From Methanomicrobiaceae archaeon (lineage in GTDB: Archaea > Halobacteriota > Methanomicrobia > Methanomicrobiales > Methanomicrobiaceae), in NCBI GenBank assembly GCA_016937345.1, contig JAFGWE010000003.1:1-64000 (forward strand): 64,000 nt of DNA, written 5' to 3'. A program made the translations under genes and the position numbers. How positions within the stretch are numbered: the stretch's first letter is position 1; the number at the start of each line of letters is the position of its first letter. Shown here piece after piece: positions 8,016 through 16,754 of the stretch. Below the pieces are notes generated by a model. The model was not told the DNA's origin and ran no database searches. It was given only the letters and a program-made list of their open reading frames with translations.

Positions 8016-9611
8016 ATGTTTGAAAGTCAGATAGAAAGCATCAGAGAGAGAAACGGAGGTAAAATTCCTTTTGAGGATACCTTTAAAGAAATAAGAGGCA
8101 GACTGCTTGATATCGACGAAAACAAAAAAATGGGAAATGACCTTTTATTCATGGTAACATACATGGCATCTCTGACGAGTGCAAATGTATCAAGACCTGA
8201 AATTTTTGCATACACCGCAGAAAGAAGGGAATACATCCCGACCAAGTACATGAAAAGAGTGGAATGCTTTGTCAAAAGATGGAATTACAGTTATGCCGAA
8301 GGTCTTCGGATGGTTGCTGAAAGAACCAGAAACGAGCTGGTTCAAAGTCTTTTAAACCGTTTTGGAAATTCCATTGAATCAGGTGTTCCGGATGATGAAT
8401 TCTTACAGGAAGAGCTCGGAACTGTCCGAAATGTATACAGAAATAATTTTGAACAGGGCATAGAGATGCTGAAAAAATGGGGTGATGCATATATCGCTCT
8501 TATGCTTTCGGCAGCAATTGTAGGCATTATCATAATGGTATCTGTAGCCATTTATGCCCCGGATGATCTGGACGCAACATTGAATTCATCTTATTTTTTA
8601 ACACTTGGCGTATCTGCATTTGGAATAATTACGATGTACAAATCAATTCCTGACGATCAAAAATGTCACAATCTCCCGTCTGGCGGAAGCTATGAGCAAA
8701 ATATTGTACGTAAATTTGAGATTGTCATTGTTCCTGTTGCACTTATAGCATGCCTTTTAATGTATATTGCCGGAATTAATTTTGGTTTCATCTGTATATT
8801 TTTTGGTGTTCTTCTCGCACCGCTTGGAATATTCGGATGGCGTGATGATTCCAATATAATCGCACGCGATGAGGACTTTGCAGTATTTATACGCGGGCTG
8901 GGATCAATTATGGGAGGCCTCGGTATGACTGTCACACCTGCCCTGGCAAAGGTAGACAGAAAATCTCTTCTTGTACTTGGAAAATACATAGATTCAGTAT
9001 ACTCAAAAATGAACATAGGTCTGGATGAGGGCCTGGTCTGGCTGAAATTTGTTCAGGACACTGGAAGCAATCTGATATATAAATATCTAAGTATATTCAA
9101 GGATTCTATTGAACTTGGTGCGGCACCTGCCGAAGTCTCACGAATTGTTGCCACATCCATGCTTGAACAGACACTTCTCAGGCAGAAAAGAGAAATGCTT
9201 GCAATGGGATTCATTGTTCTTTTAATACCAATGCATGTGGCTATGATAAGCATTTTCGCTTTTTTATTCTATATTCTTCTTAAAATGGCATCTGCGATAA
9301 AAGGTGTTATGACAACATTTGATGAGACAGCAGCAGCGCTGAGTTCAGGCACAACAGGAGGAATGGGGGGGGGAATGACAATTGACATCTTTTCAAATTT
9401 CCCTGAAGACAAAATGCGGACTTATTTCATAATTACGATCATGATTATGACAGTGGCAAATATAATTGCAGGAAGAATTGTAAAAGGAGGAGATCGCTAT
9501 ATGATCTACTTTTTCGGTAGTATTTTATTAGCTTTGACCGGAATAGTATATATAGCAACTCCGATTTTTGTGAACATTATGTTCTCCATACCGGGTTTTG
9601 AGGCATTATAA
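8016..9611 (+). CDS. flaJ: Archaellum membrane platform protein FlaJ
   Basis: A 531-residue polytopic membrane protein of the TadC/GspF type II secretion family. It forms the membrane platform turned by FlaI. The N-terminal ~155 residues are cytoplasmic and charged. Clusters of membrane helices follow at about 160-260, 385-430 and 470-530. The cytoplasmic loop in the middle contains RGLGSIMGGLGMTVTPALAKV, typical of FlaJ. Near residues 450-453 the code runs through nine consecutive G bases (9365-9373) encoding part of GGMGGGM, a potential slippage point. The stop codon overlaps the next ATG by one base, so the downstream protein is translationally coupled. Confidence 0.94.
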   Translation: MFESQIESIRERNGGKIPFEDTFKEIRGRLLDIDENKKMGNDLLFMVTYMASLTSANVSRPEIFAYTAERREYIPTKYMKRVECFVKRWNYSYAEGLRMVAERTRNELVQSLLNRFGNSIESGVPDDEFLQEELGTVRNVYRNNFEQGIEMLKKWGDAYIALMLSAAIVGIIIMVSVAIYAPDDLDATLNSSYFLTLGVSAFGIITMYKSIPDDQKCHNLPSGGSYEQNIVRKFEIVIVPVALIACLLMYIAGINFGFICIFFGVLLAPLGIFGWRDDSNIIARDEDFAVFIRGLGSIMGGLGMTVTPALAKVDRKSLLVLGKYIDSVYSKMNIGLDEGLVWLKFVQDTGSNLIYKYLSIFKDSIELGAAPAEVSRIVATSMLEQTLLRQKREMLAMGFIVLLIPMHVAMISIFAFLFYILLKMASAIKGVMTTFDETAAALSSGTTGGMGGGMTIDIFSNFPEDKMRTYFIITIMIMTVANIIAGRIVKGGDRYMIYFFGSILLALTGIVYIATPIFVNIMFSIPGFEAL

Positions 9612-10840
9612 TGGCAGAAGAAGGCAACTCCCGAAGAAGACTAATTATGATGCTGACCATCATTCTTGCAGGGTCGGCAGTCACTTTTATGGACCTGAGT
9701 CCTGTTGCCATTATTCTTATTGCCGCCGTAATCGGCCTTGTAATGCTTTTTGCCTTAAACATGATATCCTTTGATGAAGTAAAGGAGATAATATCAGGTT
9801 TAAAAGCCAGACTAAACAAGCCCGTAAACCTGAAAAAAACTAAAAACCCAAAAAAACCCGAAAAAGAGAAGATTAAAAAAGAAGAGAAGGATAAAGCAAA
9901 AACCGAAGATACAAAAAAAGATGATTCACAGGATAGTTCATCAAAGAAATCTTTTCTTTCAGGCATCTTTGGATTCCTAAGCAATCGAAAAGCTGCGGAT
10001 TCCAAAACCAAAAAAATTGATGAACTTCTCGATAAGACTCTGAATGAGGAAAAAGGACCTGCAGCTGAAACAGGTGCAGGGGAGAGCGAATTCTCCGATT
10101 TCGACAGTTTTGATCTAGGTCTTGAAGAAGAAGACGTATCCCAAGTCTCCGGGGATGCAATGATGGGAGCTTTTGAAGAGGAGATCTCTGATTCAACAAT
10201 TGCTGATATTCTTGCAAAAGAGGGAATTGAACTGGAACTTGACGATGAAGAATTTCCAACAGCACCTTCCAATGAAGAGGAAAAAGAAGGTGCTGAAATT
10301 TCAGAAAAGGGTCTGGGAGATATTAACGAACTGGACGGGGATATTTCAGGTCTTGATTTTGACGGAGAGGACTTCGGAGATCTGGAAGAGATTGATCTGG
10401 ATGAACTCGAAACGGGGGATGATATAGATATTGGTGAGGAGGATTCAATTGATGATATGGAGATAGGCAGCGCAGAGGAAGAGCCTGCAGAGCCTGAGAT
10501 TACACCTCCTGAAGAAGAAGATATACTCTCCGCACCCCCAAAGGAATGGACTCAGACAAAAGGCATATCCGAATCCGTCGATAATCTGTATGATAATCCG
10601 ATGTCTCTTTCGCTCGGAGAAGATACAGATGATGACGATCTCTTTGCAATGCTTAAATCAGATACAAAAAAAGTAGTATCTGTACAGGAAACCAGCCTTG
10701 TCCGTGATCTGAAAGATACAAATATCAGCAGTGAAGAGCTTGTAGGAGATCTTGAAGATATCCTCGAACAATTTGGAATTGAAAAAGAGCAGGTAAAAGA
10801 GAAAAATGAAATTAGTGATGAAGGGGATATAAATGACTAG
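9611..10840 (+). CDS. Acidic membrane-anchored protein between flaJ and cheF, unknown function
   Basis: I do not recognise this 409-residue protein as a named family. Two adjacent hydrophobic helices occupy about residues 10-55, forming a hairpin anchor. Next comes a lysine- and proline-rich stretch (about 68-105), then ~250 residues very rich in Asp, Glu, Gly and Ser, probably largely disordered. A short ordered-looking C-terminal part (about 345-395) reads DDDDLFAMLK, then SLVRDLKDTNISSEELVGDL, likely helices. Most of it would face the cytoplasm. The start overlaps the flaJ stop by one base, and cheF follows after 29 bases. The position between motor and chemotaxis genes suggests a role at the ArlCDE-CheF-CheY interface or as a ring scaffold. 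That is inference. Confidence 0.75.
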   Translation: MAEEGNSRRRLIMMLTIILAGSAVTFMDLSPVAIILIAAVIGLVMLFALNMISFDEVKEIISGLKARLNKPVNLKKTKNPKKPEKEKIKKEEKDKAKTEDTKKDDSQDSSSKKSFLSGIFGFLSNRKAADSKTKKIDELLDKTLNEEKGPAAETGAGESEFSDFDSFDLGLEEEDVSQVSGDAMMGAFEEEISDSTIADILAKEGIELELDDEEFPTAPSNEEEKEGAEISEKGLGDINELDGDISGLDFDGEDFGDLEEIDLDELETGDDIDIGEEDSIDDMEIGSAEEEPAEPEITPPEEEDILSAPPKEWTQTKGISESVDNLYDNPMSLSLGEDTDDDDLFAMLKSDTKKVVSVQETSLVRDLKDTNISSEELVGDLEDILEQFGIEKEQVKEKNEISDEGDIND

Positions 10841-10869
10841 AACCTATATTAAAAGAGGTCTTGTTTGAT

Positions 10870-11664
10870 ATGACACAGCTGCCGGTAAAGCTTGAACATG
10901 GAGGGGAATGGGTTTCATTAAAGATTGATCTTGATGAAGAAAAAATTGTGATACCGGAACCTGTTTCAGCTGAAATAAAAATTAAAGCAATTGATGATCT
11001 CGAAGAGAAAAAAAATATTCTGATAATAAGCACAAAAAAAAGCGAAACAATAAAACTTGCTTCAGTTCCGAAAGTCCTGCAACTCTTAAAGCGTGCAATT
11101 ATCATGGGATGCACAGCATACAGACTTACTGCATATTTCATGTCACCTGCAATAAGAGGAGGGGTGATGGTTAAAGATGCAAAATGGGAGAAAGGTGCAA
11201 TAGCTGTTCTTAAAACTGGAATCTGGTTTGTAAGCAAGGAAAAGCAGATATGCATTCCACTGGATGAAGTATCAGGAATTGAACTTACGAAAAGAGAAGT
11301 TCAGGGCAGGGAGAATGAGGTTGTCCAGATAAGTCATATAGAAAATGAAGAAGTAATAACAAGTTTTGTTCTTTGTCCTTTAACAACACTTCAGATACTT
11401 TTCAATTACCTAAAAGACACCACAAAAGATCTTGATGTTTTGTCAGGAGAACTTGATGACATGTCAGCGCAGGTCGCAATGCTCGTTTACAGCGGAATGG
11501 ATACACATGCAATTGAAAATATGATAAGTATATCAAACAAAAAAATTGAGTCAATATATGACAAATTAATTGAAAAAGGGCTTGTTGAAGTTGTAATGAC
11601 AAGAAGAGAAGTAAAACTGACAACAAAAGGTGTCAGATTCGTAAATGAATCTGTAAAAACCTGA
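10870..11664 (+). CDS. cheF: Taxis protein CheF
   Basis: CheF is an archaea-specific adaptor that binds phosphorylated CheY and the ArlCDE proteins of the archaellum, so passing the chemotaxis signal to the motor. The ATG at 10870 is preferred to the TTG at 10861, because GAGGT at 10855-10859 is ten bases from the ATG and touches the TTG. The 264-residue protein has the N-terminal domain of the family, with GAIAVLKTGIWFVSKEKQIC near the centre. It ends in a winged-helix-like C-terminus: AIENMISISNKKIESIYDKL, then KGLVEV and LTTKGVRFV. It closes the archaellum gene string and sits next to the che operon, which supports the call. Confidence 0.88.
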   Translation: MTQLPVKLEHGGEWVSLKIDLDEEKIVIPEPVSAEIKIKAIDDLEEKKNILIISTKKSETIKLASVPKVLQLLKRAIIMGCTAYRLTAYFMSPAIRGGVMVKDAKWEKGAIAVLKTGIWFVSKEKQICIPLDEVSGIELTKREVQGRENEVVQISHIENEEVITSFVLCPLTTLQILFNYLKDTTKDLDVLSGELDDMSAQVAMLVYSGMDTHAIENMISISNKKIESIYDKLIEKGLVEVVMTRREVKLTTKGVRFVNESVKT

Positions 11665-11740
11665 TCAATAATAATTTTTTTAATAAAATACCGATTAAAT
11701 CAGATTTATAACTATTCTAACGATGAATCACATTTCATAA

Positions 11741-11776
11741 ATCTAATAAGATTAGATAGATTGTTTTTTTATTTAT
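11741..11776 (+). promoter_or_regulatory. Candidate che operon promoter with upstream inverted repeat
   Basis: Between cheF and cheY (11665-11856) is a perfect inverted repeat, ATCTAAT at 11741-11747 and ATTAGAT at 11751-11757, with a three-base spacer. It is followed at 11767-11776 by a TATA-like TTTATTTATT. An inverted repeat just upstream of the TATA box is a reasonable activator or repressor site. The leader to cheY would be about 60 nt. No regulator can be named from the sequence. Confidence 0.4.
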
Positions 11777-11856
11777 TATGTCTGAATAAAGGATCTCTTC
11801 TCTAATACATTCGATAGCCTTAATAGGATTCATATAAGAAGTAGTAATGATTCACA

Positions 11857-12219
11857 ATGGGAAGGATCCTTGTTGTAGACGATACAATGTTTATGAGAAC
11901 TCTCCTGAAAAATATTTTATTCTCGGGTTCACATGACATTGTAGGAGAAGCAGAAAACGGTGAAGATGCCGTTGAGAAGTACAAGGCACTGAAACCAGAC
12001 CTTGTTACTATGGACGTAGTAATGCCAAAGATGAACGGAATTGAGGCACTAAAGGCAATAATGGCTGCAGACCCGAATGCCAAAATTGTTATGTGTACTG
12101 CCGTGGGCCAAGAACAAATGGTTAAACTTGCAATAAAAACCGGAGCAAAGGGGTATATTGTAAAACCATTCCAGGCACCAAAAGTTTTAGAAGAAGTAAA
12201 CAATGTCTTAAGTTCTTAA
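11857..12219 (+). CDS. cheY: Chemotaxis response regulator CheY
   Basis: A single receiver domain of 120 residues. The acidic pocket is D8-D9, the phospho-acceptor is D53 (TMDVVMP), the switch threonine is T81 and the conserved lysine is K103 in IVKPF. CheY is phosphorylated by CheA and binds CheF to change archaellum rotation. It is the first gene of a tight string; cheB starts four bases after its stop. It is of normal length with no output domain. Confidence 0.96.
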   Translation: MGRILVVDDTMFMRTLLKNILFSGSHDIVGEAENGEDAVEKYKALKPDLVTMDVVMPKMNGIEALKAIMAADPNAKIVMCTAVGQEQMVKLAIKTGAKGYIVKPFQAPKVLEEVNNVLSS

Positions 12220-12222
12220 AAA

Positions 12223-13245
12223 ATGATTAGAGTTCTGGTTGTAGATGACTCCGTATTTATGCGTACGGTACTTATCGATATTCTGAAAAAAGATCCCTCT
12301 ATAGAGATAGTTGGGACTGCAGAAGATGGTATAAAGGCTTTAAAAAAAATTGAAGAGCTATCTCCGGATGTCATCACACTTGATATTCAGATGCCTAATA
12401 TGGACGGCATAGAGATGCTGGAACATATGCACTCATGTGAAAATCCACCCAAAATTTTAATGTTAAGCACTCTGACATCAAAAGACGCAGAACTGACAAA
12501 AAAGGCTTTTGACCTTGGTGCAGATGACTTTATGCTAAAGCCAAGAAATCTTGGAAAGATAAGGGGTATAGAATCAGAACTCATTACAAAAATAAAGCAT
12601 CTGGTCACAATACCATCTGTTCAGAAAAAAGCAAAAGTTGGAAATATTGCAGCTGAAAATCTTGTCTTAATTGGATCATCGGCAGGAGGACCACCCATGC
12701 TGGACTCCATCATATCTTCACTAAAACCGGAAATTAATGCCGCAATAGTGATAACGCAGCACATGCCTGCGGGATTTACCGCCTCACTTGCCCAGAGACT
12801 TAACAGAATAACACCTCTTGAAGTTAAAGAAACTGAGAATGGAGACATTCTTAAAAAGGGGATGGTATTTGTATCAAAAGGAGGTTTTCATTCGATAATC
12901 TCAGCAACTCTTGATGATTCAGGCAAGATTGGAGGAAAAATAACTCTTTCAAAGTCCCCCCCTGTTCATGCAGTCAGACCGGCAGTGGACAAGACATTCT
13001 CTTCTGCAGCAAAAGTTTATGGCAACAGAATTGTTGCTGCAATACTAAGCGGTATGGGCAGTGATGGCGGAGAAGGTATGGCTGCAATAAAAAGTGCAGG
13101 TGGAAGGACCCTTGTTGTAAGAGAAGAAGACTGTCTTGTATATGGGATGGCACGCTCGGCTCTTGAACGCAACTGCGTAGACAAAGTTCTGCCACTGAAA
13201 TCAATACCAAGAGATCTTATGAGATCTGTTTCCGAAGCGAAGTGA
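12223..13245 (+). CDS. cheB: Chemotaxis methylesterase/glutamine deamidase CheB
   Basis: A 340-residue two-domain protein: a receiver domain (residues 1-~120; D8, D9, phospho-acceptor D54) and a C-terminal methylesterase domain (~147-335). The catalytic triad is visible as S153 in IGSSAGG, H180 in ITQHMPAGFT and D281 in GMGSDGGEG. It removes methyl groups from, and deamidates, receptor glutamates during adaptation. The partner methyltransferase CheR is not in this window. It lies between cheY and cheA, six bases before the latter. Confidence 0.96.
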   Translation: MIRVLVVDDSVFMRTVLIDILKKDPSIEIVGTAEDGIKALKKIEELSPDVITLDIQMPNMDGIEMLEHMHSCENPPKILMLSTLTSKDAELTKKAFDLGADDFMLKPRNLGKIRGIESELITKIKHLVTIPSVQKKAKVGNIAAENLVLIGSSAGGPPMLDSIISSLKPEINAAIVITQHMPAGFTASLAQRLNRITPLEVKETENGDILKKGMVFVSKGGFHSIISATLDDSGKIGGKITLSKSPPVHAVRPAVDKTFSSAAKVYGNRIVAAILSGMGSDGGEGMAAIKSAGGRTLVVREEDCLVYGMARSALERNCVDKVLPLKSIPRDLMRSVSEAK

Positions 13246-13251
13246 TGATAT

Positions 13252-15609
13252 ATGTCTGATGAGGAATCCTACAGAAAACTTTTTGTTGCAGAATCTGTCG
13301 AGAATCATGAGAATATTGTAAATAACATCCTAATTCTTGAGGAAGGTTCAGATGATGCAGCAATAGATGAAATTTTCCGTTCTGCACATACTCTTAAAGG
13401 AATGTCCGCATCAATGGGCTATTCCGAGATGGAACACCTTTGTCACATGATGGAAAATGTATTCCACTCAATAAGAAGCGGCGAAATAGACATTTCACCT
13501 GAATTAACTGACCAGCTCCTTGCATGCACAGACAGAATTGAAGAGATGATAGAGGATATTGAAAACGGTGGCGACAGTTCAGGAATAGAATCAGGAGATT
13601 TAATTGCCGAACTTCAAAAAATTGAGGAGACCGGAAAGAAGGGTACTTCAGATTCAGACACCTCAAAATTAAAAAATACACAAGCCAAAGACTCGGCTCA
13701 GGCTATCCTTGATGAACAGATAGATCCTGATGAAAAAGAGGTTTCAAGGGAAGAGATCCCTGAAACCTATGAAGCAACAACATCCTCTGATATAACTCGA
13801 TATAAGATCACAGTTACTTTTATCCCTGAATGCGGGATGAAAGATGTAAGAGCTTTAATTGTCCTACAAAATCTTGAAGATATAGGGAATATTATCTCCA
13901 GCAGCCCTTCAGCTGAAGAGCTTGATGAAGGAATAATAAACGATTCCCTAGAGATTATAATTGAAAGCGATTCAGGAGAGGAGGCATTAAGAAACGCAGC
14001 TTCTGTTACAGATATCTCCAGTATTGAAATAGAATCTCCGGGAGAAGGTTTCACAACAACTTCACCTGTATATACTCTGAAAATATCGATATCCCCGGAA
14101 TCTACAATGAAGGATATCAGGGCTATGATAGTACTGCAAAACCTTGAAAAGCTTGGTACAATTATTTCATCAACACCCACTGCTGAACAGATAGATGCAG
14201 GAGAAATAGATGATTATTTTGAAGTTGTAATCTCCAGCGATTCACCGGAGAGCGATCTGATAAAAGCATCATCAGGCACTGATATGAAAGAAGTACAAAT
14301 TATTTCTTCTTCCAGATTACCTGAAATAACTGATAATTCATCCAATGTTTCTGAAGAATCCAAACCTGATATTATTTCCGAATCCGCCCCTGAATTAAAT
14401 GAAGAATCGTCTGATGAAGAAGAGGGAAAAAAGCTAAGAAAGGATAAAAACGGAGATTCTGCCAGGAAGAAAGAGGTCAAAAATATAAGAGTTGATATTA
14501 CCCGGCTGGATCAGATGATGAACCTTGTCGAGGACCTTGTAATTAACGGTGGAAGACTCAAACAGATTGCAAAAGAGTATCAGATTAAAGAGATGGATGA
14601 GGCTTTAAATATGGTCAGCCGTTCAATCTCAGATCTTCAGAATCTGATGATGTATATCAGAATGATTCCTCTTAATCAGATATTTAACCGCTTTCCCCGC
14701 GTAGTCAGGGATGTAGCTCATCATGACGGAAAAGAGGTTGAATTCATCATGACCGGAGGCGAGACCGAACTTGACAGAAGTGTCATTGACAACCTGGGAG
14801 ATCCTCTTCTTCATCTTATCAGAAACGGTGTAAATCACGGTATCGAAACTCCTGACCAGAGAGTAGCAGCAGGAAAACCGGGAAAGGGCATTCTCCAGCT
14901 TTCTGCCAAGAGAGAACAGGGTAATGTCATAATTGAGCTCTCAGATGATGGTGGCGGAATAAACCGTAAGAAAGTTTTGGAAATTGCAATAAAAAGAGGT
15001 CTTATATCAAAAGAGGATGCTGCAGGATATCCGGAAGAAGATATTCCCAACTTCCTCTTCCAGGCAGGGTTCTCAACTGCGGATGTAATAACAGACATCA
15101 GCGGAAGAGGTGTTGGACTGGATGTTGTAAAAAGCGCAATTGAATCACTAAAAGGGTCAATAAAGGTTGATTCAGTTGAAGGAAAAGGAACAAAATTTAC
15201 ACTTACCCTGCCGCCTACAATGGCAATCATTGAAGTTATGATGGTAAGAATTAATGAAAAGAGATGCGCAATACCTATTAATACGGTAGTTGAGGTTGCA
15301 AAAATTGATTTCAATAAAGTAACCCATATTGGAAAAAGCGAGGGCATTCTTCTCAGGGATGAAGTTTTGCAGATAAACAGACTTGATCAGATGTTCGGCC
15401 CGGTAATAGAGAACGGAATTGTCGTGATCGTCCAGTACAAAGGAACAAAATGCTGTATTCCTGTAGATATAGTTGAAGGCCAGCAGGAAGTAGTTGTAAA
15501 GCCTGTGAGCAATATCATAGGCAACTGCCCCGGAGTGAGCGGTGTAACAATCCCCGGTGATGGAGATGTTGTGCCTATTCTTGATGTGAATACAATGATA
15601 ATACATTAA
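13252..15609 (+). CDS. cheA: Chemotaxis histidine kinase CheA with two P2-type domains
   Basis: A 785-residue kinase. P1 (residues 1-~110) carries the phosphorylated H46 in SAHTLKG. The region ~184-355 contains two tandem copies of a similar domain, starting near Y184 and Y274; each has a KD(V/I)RA(L/M)IVLQNLE motif. These look like duplicated P2 (CheY/CheB-docking) domains. After an acidic linker come the P3 dimerisation domain (~410-475, DQMMNLVEDLVINGGR), the P4 ATPase (N box LIRNGVNHGIE, G1 box LSDDGGGI, G2 box GRGVGLDVV) and the CheW-like P5 domain to the end. All kinase boxes are intact. It forms signalling arrays with receptors and CheW, which are encoded elsewhere. Confidence 0.96.
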   Translation: MSDEESYRKLFVAESVENHENIVNNILILEEGSDDAAIDEIFRSAHTLKGMSASMGYSEMEHLCHMMENVFHSIRSGEIDISPELTDQLLACTDRIEEMIEDIENGGDSSGIESGDLIAELQKIEETGKKGTSDSDTSKLKNTQAKDSAQAILDEQIDPDEKEVSREEIPETYEATTSSDITRYKITVTFIPECGMKDVRALIVLQNLEDIGNIISSSPSAEELDEGIINDSLEIIIESDSGEEALRNAASVTDISSIEIESPGEGFTTTSPVYTLKISISPESTMKDIRAMIVLQNLEKLGTIISSTPTAEQIDAGEIDDYFEVVISSDSPESDLIKASSGTDMKEVQIISSSRLPEITDNSSNVSEESKPDIISESAPELNEESSDEEEGKKLRKDKNGDSARKKEVKNIRVDITRLDQMMNLVEDLVINGGRLKQIAKEYQIKEMDEALNMVSRSISDLQNLMMYIRMIPLNQIFNRFPRVVRDVAHHDGKEVEFIMTGGETELDRSVIDNLGDPLLHLIRNGVNHGIETPDQRVAAGKPGKGILQLSAKREQGNVIIELSDDGGGINRKKVLEIAIKRGLISKEDAAGYPEEDIPNFLFQAGFSTADVITDISGRGVGLDVVKSAIESLKGSIKVDSVEGKGTKFTLTLPPTMAIIEVMMVRINEKRCAIPINTVVEVAKIDFNKVTHIGKSEGILLRDEVLQINRLDQMFGPVIENGIVVIVQYKGTKCCIPVDIVEGQQEVVVKPVSNIIGNCPGVSGVTIPGDGDVVPILDVNTMIIH

Positions 15610-15629
15610 TAATGAAGGAGTTTTAAAAA

Positions 15630-16244
15630 ATGGAGTTAAACGCAAAACAACTTGATGCAATGAAAGAGCTTGGAAATATCGGTGCTTCACATGCAGCTAC
15701 GTCTCTTTCCACAATGCTGATGTGTGAGATTGACATGACAGTTCCCGAAGCACTTGTTATTGATATAGCAGACATATCAGATTACTTTGGAGATGAAATT
15801 TCAGCTCTTGTAGTATTTGAAATTCAGGGAGAACTTCATCCGGGCGGATATGTAGTCTTACATCTTCCAAAAAGTTCAGCTATCAGACTGACAAACACAA
15901 TGCTTGGCTCAACAGATATGGAACGTGAGTTTAACGAGATGGATGAAAGCGCTCTCTTAGAAGTTGGAAATATAATGGTCTCCCAGTTTCTTGATGCTAC
16001 CGCAACCCTGCTCGGTATAGTTATGCTTCCTTCACCGCCGGCAATTGCAATTGATATGGCTCATGCAGCTTTTGCAAATGTGGTCTCCATGATTGCAGGA
16101 GATATCAATGAAATAATTCTATTCAGAACTGAACTTACATCAAGTCTGCATGATATAGAAAGTACAATTGTCATGCTTCCTTATGATGATACACTTGGCG
16201 AGATTCTCGACCTTCTTGATAAACTGGTCAGCATAAAGGATTAA
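15630..16244 (+). CDS. cheC: CheY-phosphate phosphatase CheC
   Basis: A 204-residue CheC with both phosphatase half-sites. The first is D-x3-E-x2-N in LDAMKELGNIG and the second S-x3-E-x2-N in ESALLEVGNIM. CheC removes phosphate from CheY and is stimulated by CheD, the next-but-21-bases gene. A ribosome site AAGGAG precedes the ATG. The protein has the usual length and a pseudo-duplicated fold, so it should be active at both sites. Confidence 0.94.
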   Translation: MELNAKQLDAMKELGNIGASHAATSLSTMLMCEIDMTVPEALVIDIADISDYFGDEISALVVFEIQGELHPGGYVVLHLPKSSAIRLTNTMLGSTDMEREFNEMDESALLEVGNIMVSQFLDATATLLGIVMLPSPPAIAIDMAHAAFANVVSMIAGDINEIILFRTELTSSLHDIESTIVMLPYDDTLGEILDLLDKLVSIKD

Positions 16245-16265
16245 ATATAATCTTTCGGAAACAAA

Positions 16266-16754
16266 ATGGCTGAAAATCCCACGGGAGAAAAGGCTGTTAA
16301 TGTGGGAATCGGCGAGTACCACGTTGGCAGTTTTCATATGACATCAATAGGTCTTGGTTCATGTGTAGCAGTTGTTCTGCATGACAACAAAAAAGCTAAA
16401 GGAGGAGTTGCACATGTAATGCTTCCTGACAGCAACGGCAAAACAGACAGACCCGGAAAATTCGCAGATACAGCCATACCTGTTCTTTTCAACGAACTTG
16501 TCGGGCAGGGAAGTAATAAAAGAGACATTGTTGCAAAAATTGCAGGGGGATCAAGCATGTTCAAACAATTCAAAGGCAATCTGGACATCGGCGGCAGAAA
16601 TGTTGAAGCTATAAAAATTGCACTTGAAAAGTGTCATATAACCCTTGCAGCTGAAGATGTCGGTGGTAATTCCGGACGCTCAATTACATATAATCCTTCA
16701 AATAATGGTATTATAACAATCAGGCGGGCAGATGGAACATGCATAGAAATCTGA
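16266..16754 (+). CDS. cheD: Chemoreceptor glutamine deamidase CheD
   Basis: A 162-residue CheD. The catalytic Cys is C33 in GLGSCVAVV and the catalytic His is H50 in GGVAHVML. The KIAGGSSMF segment completes the active site. It deamidates glutamines on receptors and binds CheC, linking adaptation to CheY-phosphate level. The end of the gene overlaps the next gene by 16 bases in another frame, so the two are probably coupled in translation. Confidence 0.94.
   Translation: MAENPTGEKAVNVGIGEYHVGSFHMTSIGLGSCVAVVLHDNKKAKGGVAHVMLPDSNGKTDRPGKFADTAIPVLFNELVGQGSNKRDIVAKIAGGSSMFKQFKGNLDIGGRNVEAIKIALEKCHITLAAEDVGGNSGRSITYNPSNNGIITIRRADGTCIEI

Noticed and set aside
9577-10272. Long minus-strand open frame opposite the acidic gene
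   Set aside because: It is the complement of the acidic coding region; its Ser-rich sequence simply reflects GAA/GAT codons read in reverse.
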